Assembly (NCBI RefSeq): GCF_905250085.1 | Contig: NZ_CAJNOB010000001.1 | Coordinates: forward strand, 1 to 64,000 | DNA length: 64,000 nucleotides | Direction: 5' to 3' | From: Candidatus Methylacidithermus pantelleriae | GTDB lineage: Bacteria; Verrucomicrobiota; Verrucomicrobiia; Methylacidiphilales; Methylacidiphilaceae | Part shown: one piece after another, positions 55,320-64,000 of the stretch | How the letters are laid out: every line of letters begins with the position of its first letter | How positions within the stretch are numbered: position 1 is the stretch's first letter | Notes under the pieces: model-generated | Database searches by the model: none | The model's input: the letters and a program-made list of their open reading frames with translations, nothing else | What the model was told of the DNA's origin: nothing | Position numbers and translations under genes: made by a program

Positions 55320-56870
55320 TCGCATGAGGAAGCTCCCTCTTTCCACTTACCAGGTGTGGCTGCGCATGACGATCCAAGAGGGTTCGTTCTTTAGCCCCTA
55401 TGCGACCGCCCTACGGACGGGGAAGCGGAGTTTTCCGTGCCAGATGCAGGCTTGTGCTTCGATCAAACCAGAACAATCGGTCCTTCCTGCCGCCGTTTGC
55501 CTCTGCCGCCCAAAAGTTCCCTAGCCTTTCGCGTCCTCACTCCAAACAAAGATGGGCTTCCATCGGCGAAAGGCGGAGGTGGGCCCGAACCTATCGAGGA
55601 AGCTAAGGAATGGGATCCAGAGAGTGGGAAAGGTGAAGGTGGTCGAAGAGCGCAAGCAAAGGAAGGGGAAACCGCAGGTTTTGCAGGAAAAAAAGCGGCC
55701 GCTAGGTATCGTCCCGAGGAAACTCAACGGGTTTTTGGCTAAAGAGGACTTTCCGAGCGGGTGCGTCTCTCTCTTTCCGTTTCCGCCGCTTCTTTTCGTA
55801 AACATTTTTGTGTGGAAGAAAACGGATACGCCAACCATGCGGGACGGAAGCGGACTGGCAGCCGGAGCGCGGCCACCAAGCCACTTCGATCTACTCGGCT
55901 CGAAGGACAAAACGGCGGGCCACTCGTCCTGCCCGGCCAGCGCTATCCCCAGACGGGAGCCTATCAGCGCGCGGTTGCGGCTGCCGGACGGATTGGTCAA
56001 CCCCAGCCACGAGTTCCTTTTTTAGGCACGCGCTTGCGCCTAGAACCGGGAAGCGATCCTCCAGGCCCTTTCTGCGAGCCGCACGCTCACCCGAAGAACC
56101 AAGAGCGGCAAACTCGTCCGAGAGCGGGAGAAATCCGCAGTAAAGGTAGCGCTTTGTGCGGGACGGGAAGGTGTAGCGGGCGTTTGCGAGCGGTCGCGGC
56201 GCAAGCCGTTTCCCTGGTGACACGCCACCCTGCCCGATGCGTGGGGAGCGACATGAACGAACATCGCTTCGCCTTGGCCGAAAGGGACCGTTTGCTAATC
56301 TCGTCGAATTCCGACAGACCCGATGAAATTTCTCTGGCAAGAGGAGGGAGCAAGCCAAAGCGATCCTTAGTTTGGGGGCTGCAAGGAGATTGCCCGGCCC
56401 TTTTCCGAATCGGGCAAGGCGCTTGGGATCAGACGCTGGGATCTTCGCAAGAAGAAGCTTGAGCTTGAGTTAGTGGATCCCGTTAGCGGTTACCTGCTTT
56501 TCTTCCTTCGCCTAGCGGCAAGGCGATCGCGGTTGCTCAAGTGGGCTTTTCCCACCGGAGTCGTGTGATCGAAGGTGGACCCCGGGTACACCTCTGTGGT
56601 GGGCGTGGTCAATTCCTGGCGCGCCGTGATGCACCAAGTTCTTAACCAGGGCCCGGCCTCGTGCCCTGGGTCGGAGAAGATTTTTACGTCTTTCCGAACG
56701 CCCATTTGCGCTAGAGCTAGTCTTCCCTACTCGCAATGGGGGTCGGTCATATGAGCTTCGCCCTACCCGCAAGCCATCGGACGAAGCATGTCCTAGCCGG
56801 TTTTTCTATGGCGGGCTTCGGAAAAGAGCTAAAGCGGCACGTGCACCGCACGATTGGCTGGTGAAAAAAT
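55320..56870 (+). pseudogene. Ruined TnpB-related (IS200/IS605 accessory) gene
   Basis: The three plus-strand frames together spell a TnpB-related protein of the IS200/IS605 accessory type. In order: LSTYQVWLR and SPYATALRTG (55346-55425), NGYANH near 55822, LLGSKDKTAGHSSCPA at 55891 then RLRLPDGLVNP near 55972, VGSDMNEHRFALAERDR from 56241, SGKALGIRRWDLRKKKLELE at 56410, GKAIAVAQVGFSHRSRVIE at 56517, VDPGYTSVVGVVNS at 56575, and LPARKPSDEA near 56764. These match the family's 'LGSKDETAGNQSC', 'GVDLNADHLAVAE', 'LDFRKKKAELE', 'VNPAYTSVIG' and 'LPARNR' motifs. Each block lies in a frame different from the next, so the gene is dead. No partner tnpA or intact TnpB is nearby. Confidence 0.85.
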
Positions 56871-57194
56871 CGACCGCTTCCCCCCACCACCTCTGTCCCC
56901 GAAAGCGCAAGACTCGGCCACTACCCGGGTTTTGTCGGTCAAACTCGGGCACGCGAAAGCGTCGGCAGCACTGTTCGGCCGGCGTCCTGGACGATTTTCT
57001 TTGGGCAGAAGAGGGGTTTTTGATGGTTCTCGGAACGGTCCGGAGCCAGGAGCCAACTCCAAGGATTTTTGTCCTGATCGCAGCTCTTTTTCTCCTTCCA
57101 AAGGCCTGTGGTCCGGTTAGCGCTCACCCGAAAACGCCCACATCCCACAAACCGCTACGCTTGGAAATCTCTCCCACCGTCCAAAGACCTTTCC
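56871..57194. other. Spacer after the TnpB-related ruin
   Basis: About 320 bases without a supported gene. Open frames crossing into ctaB are antisense to it. The 3' terminus of the old element may lie here but no repeat was found. Confidence 0.35.
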
Positions 57195-58118
57195 CTAAAC
57201 TCCACGGTAACCAACTACCAGTAGCGCGAGAAGGGCCGGGAGATAAACAATCGAACCTAGAAAGAGGGAACGGGCATGGGTCCGGCTTGGCTCCTGCAAA
57301 AACCGAAACGCAAGCCCCACAAAAAACCCTCCTAGAACGACCGCCCCCGGACCATAGAGGCCCCCTACTGTTCCCATCCACCACGGAACAAGGGAGACGG
57401 CCCACAGGAGCACCGAAAACACCAAGCATGCCCACCCGCACGACACCCCGGACCGGTCCGAGTCAAAGAAGGTTCGAATGCCAGCTTCCCCGTACTCCTG
57501 CCGGTACAACCAGGCAATGGCCCAAAAATGGGGTAATTGCCATAAAAAAAGGATACCGAAAAGAACCCACCCCATAGCCCAATCCCTTTGATCCCCTGCC
57601 ACATAGCCGATGAGCGGCGGTAAAGCTCCCGAAACGGCGCCAATGAGCGTGTGCCACGGGCTTTTTCGTTTGAGGGGTGTGTAAAGAACGACGTAAAGAA
57701 AAAGAGTGAGCGCAGCCACCCAGCTGGGTCCCATTCCCACGGTTTTCGCAAGATAGAAAAGGCCGGCCAATCCCTCAAAGACAGCAATCAAGCAGGCTTG
57801 TCGAGGGGCAAACCGACCCGCGGCAATTGGCCGGTCACACGTCCGCGACATCCGTCGGTCGACGTCTCGCTCAAGAAGCTGGTTCAATCCCGCAGCAGCA
57901 GCCGCAACCAGGGCCGTTCCTACTAAAAGGTGCCAGGCTTTGCCTCCTTCCGAAGGCCGGGAACTACCGACGTAAAACCCCACAAGTGTGGTCACAAGGA
58001 CCATCGCCATTAACCGGGCCTTGGCCAATTCTGCCACATCCCGGCACCACTCCCGAGCGCCCACCAAAAGCTCTCCCAGCCGGGAACCTCCCATGTCCTT
58101 CGTAAAAAGTCTTTTCAT
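57195..58118 (-). CDS. ctaB: Protoheme IX farnesyltransferase (heme O synthase)
   Basis: The 307-residue product is a UbiA-type polytopic membrane enzyme with about nine helices. It has LNQLLERDVDRRMSRTCDRPIAAG (the Asp-rich prenyl diphosphate site), TPLKRKSPWHTLIGAVSGALPPLIGYVAG and FLWQLPHFWAIAWLYRQEYGEAGI. It converts heme B to heme O for heme-copper oxidases. It follows ctaA by 39 bp on the same strand, so the two form a heme A unit. Confidence 0.95.
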   Translation of the reverse strand: MKRLFTKDMGGSRLGELLVGAREWCRDVAELAKARLMAMVLVTTLVGFYVGSSRPSEGGKAWHLLVGTALVAAAAAGLNQLLERDVDRRMSRTCDRPIAAGRFAPRQACLIAVFEGLAGLFYLAKTVGMGPSWVAALTLFLYVVLYTPLKRKSPWHTLIGAVSGALPPLIGYVAGDQRDWAMGWVLFGILFLWQLPHFWAIAWLYRQEYGEAGIRTFFDSDRSGVSCGWACLVFSVLLWAVSLVPWWMGTVGGLYGPGAVVLGGFFVGLAFRFLQEPSRTHARSLFLGSIVYLPALLALLVVGYRGV

Positions 58119-58157
58119 CCCTGCGTTACCTTTGAGCCCAGGCCCCTACCGGACACC

Positions 58158-59177
58158 CTATCGTGGAACCAGTAGCTCCGGGCTCTTCTCGTTTGGCCTC
58201 CCAACCTCCTGACTCCTCGTTTTCAAAACCAGCACCCACGCCCATCCTGCCAGAAGAAGAATCACGGACCCAAGGACCACGTGGGCGGTGGCGATCCACG
58301 GGTGCCGCCATGTTAGGATGGTGGCGATCCCAAGACCCATTTCACCCACGACCAGGCTCCCCCAGAGTCTCGACCACCCGGCAAACCACGGGAGAGACGT
58401 TTCTTTCTTTCCCCAAACCCAATAAAAAAGTGCCCCTAGCCCAAGAGCCAACCCTATTCCGCGGTGGATCCATTGGAGGTAAATTTGACCGAGCGTGGTA
58501 GGAGGCCACCCATGTTCCATTCTCCAGCGATTCCAATTCGCTAGCTCATCCGGAGTAAAGACCGGCCACCATTTGCCATAGACGGTGGGAAAGTCGAGAA
58601 TGGAAAGCCCAAGATGAGCATGCCGCATGGCCGCCCCTAGAAGAATTTGGCTATAAACAATAACAACTGTTCCTCCCAGAGCCCAGGGAAGCCAAGCGGG
58701 AGCTTTCGCATGGGTTTTTAACTCAGTCCCCTCCCACCAAAAGGGAGAGGTTGCCAAGACGACGAGACCAATCACCAAAAGAAATCCCTGAGCCAGGACC
58801 GCATGAACTAGTCCCAGATCCTGTTTGAGCCAGATCACCCGCAAGCCCCCAATCACCCCCTGGAGGACGACCAAGAGAGCCGCCCCAGACGCTAGCCAAC
58901 GAACCCATCTTCTGGGTTCGACCCACCAAGCCCAAACAGCTAAAACAAAGGTGAGGATCCCCACCGCAGCCGCCGTCAACCGGTGCAGGTGTTCGTAAAA
59001 AACTCCGCCGACCCATCGGGAAAAAGGGAAAAGGAAAAGATTATAACCGAAGGTCGAGGGCCAGTCTGGTACGGCCAGTCCTGACTCGGTACTGGTGACA
59101 AGCCCCCCAACGCCGATGAGAACAATGACCGAGCCCAGGACTCCGATCGCATACCGGTGAAACGCCAGCCGCCCCAT
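58158..59177 (-). CDS. ctaA: Heme A synthase (COX15/CtaA)
   Basis: The 339-residue product has about eight membrane helices. It has GGLVTSTESGLAVPDWPSTFGYN, the EHLHRLTAAAVGI loop with the paired His and Glu used in heme binding, LGLVHAVLAQGFLL, and the second-half WIHRGIGLALGLGALFY and ATAHVVLGSVIL with further heme-site His. It oxidises the C8 methyl of heme O to heme A. The TESGLAVPDWP loop places it in the Verrucomicrobia/Bacteroidetes-like variant. Upstream of it is a short AT-rich spacer (59178-59407) shared with the divergent MoxR gene. Confidence 0.95.
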   Translation of the reverse strand: MGRLAFHRYAIGVLGSVIVLIGVGGLVTSTESGLAVPDWPSTFGYNLFLFPFSRWVGGVFYEHLHRLTAAAVGILTFVLAVWAWWVEPRRWVRWLASGAALLVVLQGVIGGLRVIWLKQDLGLVHAVLAQGFLLVIGLVVLATSPFWWEGTELKTHAKAPAWLPWALGGTVVIVYSQILLGAAMRHAHLGLSILDFPTVYGKWWPVFTPDELANWNRWRMEHGWPPTTLGQIYLQWIHRGIGLALGLGALFYWVWGKKETSLPWFAGWSRLWGSLVVGEMGLGIATILTWRHPWIATAHVVLGSVILLLAGWAWVLVLKTRSQEVGRPNEKSPELLVPR

Positions 59178-59407
59178 TTTAGGCTAATTAGGTTCGAGAG
59201 ACGGCTCTTGTCACGTGAAATCCTGCCTTGACTTGATAAAAAAAACTAATCTCGCCAAGCCCCCCTTTTCGAGCGAGGCCTCGCCAGGCAGACCCAAAAA
59301 AGCTCCTTTTCTCCTCCAAACCCTTCGGCATGGGACGCTCAAGGGAGATCCTTGTAGAAAAGGGGCTTTACCCATAGTATCTCATTAGAGGCCACAATCC
59401 GAATCTC

Positions 59408-60418
59408 ATGGGCGTTACGATCCACCCCTCCATGGAATCCCCTCCTTCCTCCGGTACAGACGGCCAGAATTGGTCCGAGCGCGTGAGACGAGAAATTCAA
59501 AAGGCAGTGCTGGGCCAAGAACGAATCATTGAACGGATCCTCGTAGCCCTTCTGACGGGGGGTCATGTCCTTTTGGAAGGAATGCCGGGTCTAGCAAAAA
59601 CGCTCCTTGTCAAAACGGTAGCCCGGGTAACAGGACTGGACTTTGAACGGGTCCAATTTACGCCGGACCTTTTGCCGAGCGATCTTGTGGGAACCCTTGT
59701 GTACCAGCCGGCAACCGGACAGTTTGTCCCTCATTTAGGACCGATCTTTGCCCATGTGATTTTGGCCGATGAAATTAACCGGGCCCCTGCGAAAGTCCAA
59801 AGCGCTCTCCTAGAAGCCATGCAAGAGTGCCAGGTCACCCTGGGAGGGCATTCCCACCAGCTCCCCTCCCCCTTTCTGGTCCTGGCGACCCAGAACCCGA
59901 TCGAGCAGGAGGGAACGTACCCTCTGCCGGAAGCCCAAGCAGACCGGTTCCTTTTCAAGCTCCTCATCGACTACCCCTCACACGAGGAAGAACGCCGGAT
60001 GCTACAACTGTGGGGGTATCTCACCGAAGAACCCAACCCCCAATGCGTATCCAGCCGGGATGAGATCCTGCAGTTGCGTCGAGCTGTCGACAAAACGTAC
60101 GTTTCCCCGGCGATCGAAGCCTACATTTTGAGTTTGGTTCGTGCTACCCGGAATCTTGCCAAGGGAACGGGAGATCACCGGGGAAAACCCCTAGCCTACG
60201 GGGCTTCCCCCCGGGCGAGTCTTGCCCTTTACCAGGCCTCCCGAGCGCTAGCGTTTCTGCGCGGTCGCACCTACGTAACGCCGGATCTTGTGCAGGAACT
60301 TTTCTTGGATGCACTCCGCCATCGAATCGGGCTTTCGTATGAGGCCATTGCAGAAGAAAAAACGCCCGATGATATTCTTTGTGCGCTTCTCCAGACAGTC
60401 CCCGTTCCCGAGGAGTAG
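59408..60418 (+). CDS. MoxR-family AAA+ ATPase
   Basis: The 336-residue product has LEGMPGLAKTLLVKTVAR (Walker A), PDLLPSDLVGTLVYQ, HVILADEINRAPAKVQSALLEAMQE (Walker B), FLVLATQNPIEQEGTYPLPEAQADRF (sensor 1) and a helical lid. ASPRASLALYQASRALAFLRGR is the typical sensor-2 region. MoxR proteins act as chaperone-like ATPases for the VWA proteins encoded next to them. It begins a four-gene unit that continues with DUF58, BatA and BatB. Confidence 0.95.
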   Translation: MGVTIHPSMESPPSSGTDGQNWSERVRREIQKAVLGQERIIERILVALLTGGHVLLEGMPGLAKTLLVKTVARVTGLDFERVQFTPDLLPSDLVGTLVYQPATGQFVPHLGPIFAHVILADEINRAPAKVQSALLEAMQECQVTLGGHSHQLPSPFLVLATQNPIEQEGTYPLPEAQADRFLFKLLIDYPSHEEERRMLQLWGYLTEEPNPQCVSSRDEILQLRRAVDKTYVSPAIEAYILSLVRATRNLAKGTGDHRGKPLAYGASPRASLALYQASRALAFLRGRTYVTPDLVQELFLDALRHRIGLSYEAIAEEKTPDDILCALLQTVPVPEE

Positions 60419-60465
60419 TAACCGTTTCCCCACCCCAACGTAAGCAAGGGAGTCTTTGTCAAACG

Positions 60466-61398
60466 ATGGGTCCAAGAAGTCGCTCGGATGCATCGCAGTC
60501 CCCCAAGGAGTCAAGTGCACAAGCCGGTTTGCTTTTGCGCCGGTTGGAATGGCGCATTCGCAGGAGTTCCGGTTGGATCGTAAGTGGGCAATACCGCAGC
60601 GCTCTCCGAGGCAAGGGAAGAGAATTTGATTCGGTCGTGAAATACGAATTTGGCGACGACGTGCGAGACATTGACTGGAATGTGAGCGCGCGGATGGGCG
60701 AGCTTTACCGAAAAAAATTTGTGGAAGAGCGGGAGTTATCGCTGGTGCTCGTCTTTGAGGATAGTCCTTCCCTCTCCTTTACCCTAGGGGGACCTACCAA
60801 ACGAGAGTTTCTTTTGGAGTGCGCGGTTCTGGTAGGCATCTTAGCTCGTATGAACCGTGACCGGTTGGGTCTTTGGTACACCAACGGTAAGGAGAGCCGG
60901 TTCTATCCCCCCGCCCGGAGCTGGGGGATTAAGGCTGGTTGTCTTACCTATCTTTTGCGTGCCTCGGCTCCTCCCATCTGGGAGAAAACCCCAATCGAAA
61001 TTCCATGGGATTTTCTCCTTCGCGCCCTTCCGCGACATTCGATTCTCTTCTGGTTGGGCGATTTCCCTCCAAGATCCAAGCCTCGCTACTGGGAAGAAAT
61101 CCGCCGAAGATTCCAACCGATTGGGTTTCGCGCGTTGGATCCCCGGGAAGAAGATCTGCCCTTGTTGGCGCCCGCGGAGATCTTCGATCCAGTGACAGGC
61201 CAGCTTCTGGAACGAGCCCCAGGTTCGTTCCGAGAGGATTGGCACGGCTTCCAGCAGTGGTGGGAAAAACGAGAGGAAGCGTGGGAGTCTTTTTTCCCTC
61301 ATCCTGCCAACCGGTGGACGGCACGAACAAGCGATAGCCCTCTTCGTGCCCTCGTGGCCTTTTTTCGACACCGGATGCGCCTACTGCGGCGAGGATAA
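60466..61398 (+). CDS. DUF58-domain protein
   Basis: The 310-residue product starts at ATG 60466; the frame opens earlier inside moxR but that part does not look like the family. The DUF58 core GREFDSVVKYEFGDDVRDIDWNVSARMGELYRKKFVEERELSLVLVFE contains the family's Asp-Trp and Arg pattern, followed by a VWA-like strand with LFWLGDFP. DUF58 proteins accompany MoxR in most bacteria. It has no membrane segment, in contrast with the VWA genes downstream. Confidence 0.93.
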   Translation: MGPRSRSDASQSPKESSAQAGLLLRRLEWRIRRSSGWIVSGQYRSALRGKGREFDSVVKYEFGDDVRDIDWNVSARMGELYRKKFVEERELSLVLVFEDSPSLSFTLGGPTKREFLLECAVLVGILARMNRDRLGLWYTNGKESRFYPPARSWGIKAGCLTYLLRASAPPIWEKTPIEIPWDFLLRALPRHSILFWLGDFPPRSKPRYWEEIRRRFQPIGFRALDPREEDLPLLAPAEIFDPVTGQLLERAPGSFREDWHGFQQWWEKREEAWESFFPHPANRWTARTSDSPLRALVAFFRHRMRLLRRG

Positions 61399-61402
61399 CC
61401 CC

Positions 61403-62437
61403 ATGGAGATTACGTCCTGGCAAAAACCCTTGTGGCTTTTGGCGCTCCTAGTTTTGCCTGTGCTTGCCTGGGCAAGGAGGGCTCAACCCCGCGCGGCTTG
61501 GGTCATTCCGCACGCAGGACAGTGGCTCCGGCGTCGTGGATGCCGAGCGGCCTGGCCCACGCTTTTATCCTACCTGGGGCTTGTCTTTCTCATCCTGGCC
61601 TTGTGTCGGCCCCAAGGACCCAAAGCAGGTGAAAACGTCCGAAAGATGGGATATGACATCATGCTCGTATTGGACATTTCCGGGAGCATGCAATCAGAGG
61701 ATTATGTGCGAGACGGTAGACCATTGAGCCGGCTCGATGCGGTTCGTCCCGTGGTGGAAGCTTTTCTTAAGCGGCGACAAAACGATCGCATGGGTCTTAT
61801 TGTTTTTGCGGGTCATCCCTATACCTTGGCCCCTCTTACGTTTGACCATGCATGGCTCCGATCCCAGCTGGCACGGGTTCGAGCGGGGTTGGCCGAGGAT
61901 GGAACCGCCATTGGCGATGCCCTGGGGCTTGCCTTAATACGGCTGGGTGTCTTGCACCCGCATTCTTCGTCGTTCCATTCGAGCCGATTCATTGTGGTTT
62001 TGACTGACGGGGCCAATAACTGTGGGCGACTCAATCCTCTGGCGGCAGCGCAGCTGTGCCGCAAGCACGGCGTACCCGTGTACACGGTGGGAGCAGGAAA
62101 GGGAAATGCAAGCTCGCTAGCGGAATTAGACGAGCCCCTGCTAAAAGCCATTGCCGAAGAGACGGGAGGCGAATTTTTCCGAGCCCCAGATAGTTTTACC
62201 GTAGAAGCCGCCTTCCGGGCCATTGACGCCCACCGGCCTTCAATCCTCCAAGAGACCCAGCCTCGGGTAAAGGAAGAGCGGTTTGGTGTGTTTGCCCTAG
62301 CCGCTTGCCTCTGCTGGATCGCAGCGTGGGTTCTCGTCACCTGGAGGGTTTCGCGGCCAAGCTTGCCCAGGGCGTGGCTAAGCCGCTTGGCTATCCTAAG
62401 ACGCTCGAAAATCCCCGTGGAGGTAAAGGGTTTATGA
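61403..62437 (+). CDS. VWA-domain membrane protein, BatA-like
   Basis: The 344-residue product starts at ATG 61403, 4 bases after the DUF58 stop. Two N-terminal helices (WLLALLVLPVLAWA and SYLGLVFLILALC) precede a VWA domain with the MIDAS DISGSM near residue 92, the downstream Thr in AEDGTAIGDALG and the Asp in VVLTDGANNCG. A C-terminal membrane helix (FALAACLCWIAAWVLVTW) closes it. This is the BatA layout. Its stop overlaps the next start (ATGA). Confidence 0.93.
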   Translation: MEITSWQKPLWLLALLVLPVLAWARRAQPRAAWVIPHAGQWLRRRGCRAAWPTLLSYLGLVFLILALCRPQGPKAGENVRKMGYDIMLVLDISGSMQSEDYVRDGRPLSRLDAVRPVVEAFLKRRQNDRMGLIVFAGHPYTLAPLTFDHAWLRSQLARVRAGLAEDGTAIGDALGLALIRLGVLHPHSSSFHSSRFIVVLTDGANNCGRLNPLAAAQLCRKHGVPVYTVGAGKGNASSLAELDEPLLKAIAEETGGEFFRAPDSFTVEAAFRAIDAHRPSILQETQPRVKEERFGVFALAACLCWIAAWVLVTWRVSRPSLPRAWLSRLAILRRSKIPVEVKGL

Positions 62438-64000
62438 GTTTTGGGTCTCCCAGTTTTCTTTGGCTCCTACTGGCCTGGACCGGGTTTTGCCTTTGGTTTT
62501 TTTTGCAAAGAAAAACGTTCTCCCCTTTTGCTCAACAACCCTTGTGCCGTGTGGAGATTTTTCCCAGGCAAAACCGGGTAATCGGGATACGGAACAAAAC
62601 TCAAGTCCCTCTTTTCCTTTGGTTGGGCGTTTTTTTTCTTCTTTTGGCGCTAGCTCGCCCCCAGTGGGGAAAAGTGGCTTTTTCTCTTCCTCCCGGATCC
62701 TCCCGAAAGGTGCTTTTGGTACTGGACCTTTCCCAAAGCATGCTGTGCACGGATGTCCACCCCAGCCGGCTGGGGCGCGCCAAGGTGCTCGTCGAAGGCA
62801 TGCTGGCCCGGCTCAAAGGGGAGGAAGTCGGACTTGTGATTTTTTCCGGAACGGCCTTTGAAGAGGTTCCCTTTACGCGTGACTATGAGGTTTTGCGGCA
62901 AACGCTAGCCGAGCTCGACCCCTCGTATCTTCCGGTCCCTGGGACGCGTTTTCGACCGATGCTCGAGACCGTTTTGCGCGTGGCCGAGCGTTCGAAGGGA
63001 GAACCCATCGAAGTGTTCCTTTTGAGTGATGGAGAGGCGCACGACCAATCTTGGTCTTCCTATCTTGGGCCGCTGCGGAAGGCCCCGGTTCGCATCTGGT
63101 CCATTGGCATTGGGACTTCCTCGGGAAGCGTTATCCCTGCAGGCAAGGGCCTCCTCCATGATTCCTTCGGGAAGGTTGTCGTTTCCCGGCTTGAGCCGCG
63201 GTCACTGGAAGAATTGGCTCAAGCTACCGGGGGTGGCTATCTTGCGGGCGATCGCTGGGTGGATCTTGCTTCGCTCCTGGAACAACTGGAGGGTGGCCGA
63301 GTCCCGGAAGGATTTTCCTCTGGAGTAACATCTGAGCGTCGCCAGGAACACTTTGCGTTGTTTTTGGCAATAGCCTTTGTGTTGCTTTGTCTTTCCCTGT
63401 GGAGAGAAATTCCGGCAAGCCCGCCGGGTTCGTTTCAACTGCCCGGAGGGGTATTGAGGAAATGGGGTCTTTCCCTCGCCTTGATCCTGGGGCTTGCAAG
63501 CTTTTCCTTGTCCCGGCAGGCGTGGGGAGCGTTTCTCCAAACGATTGAGGAGCTTTCCGAAAGGGACCGGCTTTCGGGTAGGGAATACGAACGGCTCGCT
63601 TCCGACACGCTCGTCCACGCTCAGAGAGAACTGGGCCTTGGCCACCGGGTTCCCCGCGGAATTGTTCTTGATGCTTTAGAGGCCGTAGATCGAGGGGAAC
63701 GCAGTTCACCCAAACTCGCCCCTTGGAAGGAACTTCGAGACAGGTTGAACGAACTCTTGCGCGAGCTCGACAAAAGGGAAAACCTTGGAGAACCATCCTT
63801 TTCGCCTGGCAGAAAAAAAGGGGGGTCGTCGTCCTCCTCCTCGTCTACGGGAAGGGAGAGGGCAGGCGAGTCCTGCCAGGGGGAAAGCGAGTCGCGCTCC
63901 GATTCGAACGAGGGAAACGGTTCTTTTTCTTTCCAGCAAAATTCGCCGCCAGTCCCGTCCGGCGTTGCCCCGCAAGAACAAGCCGGTGGTCAATCCAGCC
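62434..64000 (+). CDS. VWA-domain protein, BatB-like, incomplete at window edge
   Basis: The frame is open from ATG 62434 to the window end, 522 codons, so the stop lies beyond. Two N-terminal helices precede a VWA domain with MIDAS DLSQSM near residue 99, SRLGRAKVLVEGMLARL, the downstream EPIEVFLLSDGEAHD and a Thr region in the PGTRFRPML loop. After about residue 300 come a further hydrophobic pair (FALFLAIAFVLLCLSL and GLSLALILGLASFSLS), then a helical segment ending in ELLRELDKRE and a Ser/Gly-rich low-complexity tail. In the Bacteroides bat operons BatB is followed by TPR proteins (BatC and others), which may lie just outside. Confidence 0.9.
   Translation, partial: MSFGSPSFLWLLLAWTGFCLWFFLQRKTFSPFAQQPLCRVEIFPRQNRVIGIRNKTQVPLFLWLGVFFLLLALARPQWGKVAFSLPPGSSRKVLLVLDLSQSMLCTDVHPSRLGRAKVLVEGMLARLKGEEVGLVIFSGTAFEEVPFTRDYEVLRQTLAELDPSYLPVPGTRFRPMLETVLRVAERSKGEPIEVFLLSDGEAHDQSWSSYLGPLRKAPVRIWSIGIGTSSGSVIPAGKGLLHDSFGKVVVSRLEPRSLEELAQATGGGYLAGDRWVDLASLLEQLEGGRVPEGFSSGVTSERRQEHFALFLAIAFVLLCLSLWREIPASPPGSFQLPGGVLRKWGLSLALILGLASFSLSRQAWGAFLQTIEELSERDRLSGREYERLASDTLVHAQRELGLGHRVPRGIVLDALEAVDRGERSSPKLAPWKELRDRLNELLRELDKRENLGEPSFSPGRKKGGSSSSSSSTGRERAGESCQGESESRSDSNEGNGSFSFQQNSPPVPSGVAPQEQAGGQSS

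Noticed and set aside
55761-56462. 233-codon open frame as an intact gene
   Set aside because: It carries only part of the TnpB-related motifs, with the others in different frames; it is a segment of a pseudogene.
1-64000. CRISPR arrays, rRNA genes, tmRNA, RNase P RNA, intact transposases or prophage
   Set aside because: I looked for regularly spaced repeats and for conserved RNA and phage motifs on both strands and saw none; short repeats found belong to the decayed IS or to protein-coding tandem Gly units.

Overview
The window is bacterial chromosome, read as about 64 kb of moderately GC-rich DNA. It holds roughly 40 intact protein genes, two tRNA genes and an unusually large amount of decayed DNA. 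Nothing in it names the organism directly. The set of family variants points to the Planctomycetes-Verrucomicrobia-Chlamydiae group, with Verrucomicrobiota the best guess. These variants are a long plant/chlamydia-type IspG, a threonyl-tRNA synthetase without a TGS domain, a CBS-less GuaB3-type protein, McsB next to ClpC, and a dxr-rseP-ispG run joined to thrS-infC-rpmI-rplT. A thermoacidophilic verrucomicrobial methanotroph relative would fit but is an inference, and no methane-oxidation gene lies in the window.

Layout. 0-2.4 kb: the end of a TonB-dependent receptor, a BNR-repeat protein with a Cys-rich CSCC motif, and a secreted CAP-domain protein. 2.4-7 kb: mostly decayed DNA, including a ruined insertion sequence (copy A), one small lipoprotein, and then an MntR/DtxR-type regulator. 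7.8-11.4 kb (minus strand): an envelope cluster with a beta-rich secreted protein, LemA and two TPM-domain proteins. 12.4-18.7 kb (plus strand): rsmI, a secreted hypothetical, an ExbB/ExbD/TonB energy-transduction set, a zinc-ribbon membrane protein, a GuaB3-type IMPDH-like protein and guaA. 19.7-29.4 kb: hisD, nadE, mcsB-clpC, coaX-trpA. 29.6-31.4 kb: the second ruined copy (B) of the same insertion sequence. 32-44 kb: tRNA-His, the NAD(P)HX repair enzyme, a 2.5-kb gene-free decayed stretch, a protoglobin and a CysJ-like reductase, manA, lysC, a TPR protein, a DUF3088 protein and tRNA-Thr. 44.8-52.4 kb (minus strand): ispG, rseP, dxr, rplT, rpmI, infC and thrS, tightly packed. 52.6-54.6 kb: lgt and an FAD-dependent oxidoreductase. 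54.6-57.2 kb: a frameshifted ruin of a TnpB-related transposon accessory gene. 57.2-59.2 kb: ctaB and ctaA for heme A synthesis. 59.4-64 kb: a MoxR-DUF58-BatA-BatB operon that runs off the right edge.

How genes work together. ExbB, ExbD and TonB would power TonB-dependent receptors such as the one at the left edge. CtaA and CtaB make heme A for a terminal oxidase. Dxr and IspG belong to the MEP isoprenoid pathway. RseP and Lgt act in envelope stress and lipoprotein maturation. McsB and ClpC form an arginine-phosphorylation/proteolysis pair. MoxR, DUF58 and the two von Willebrand proteins resemble the Bat system.

I found no CRISPR array, intact phage or intact transposase. The most unusual content is the decayed mobile DNA: two diverged full-length copies plus one solo end of the same IS, a ruined TnpB-related gene, and an unidentified 2.5-kb relic. 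A possible split globin/reductase pair and the Cys-motif BNR protein beside a TonB receptor also merit attention.
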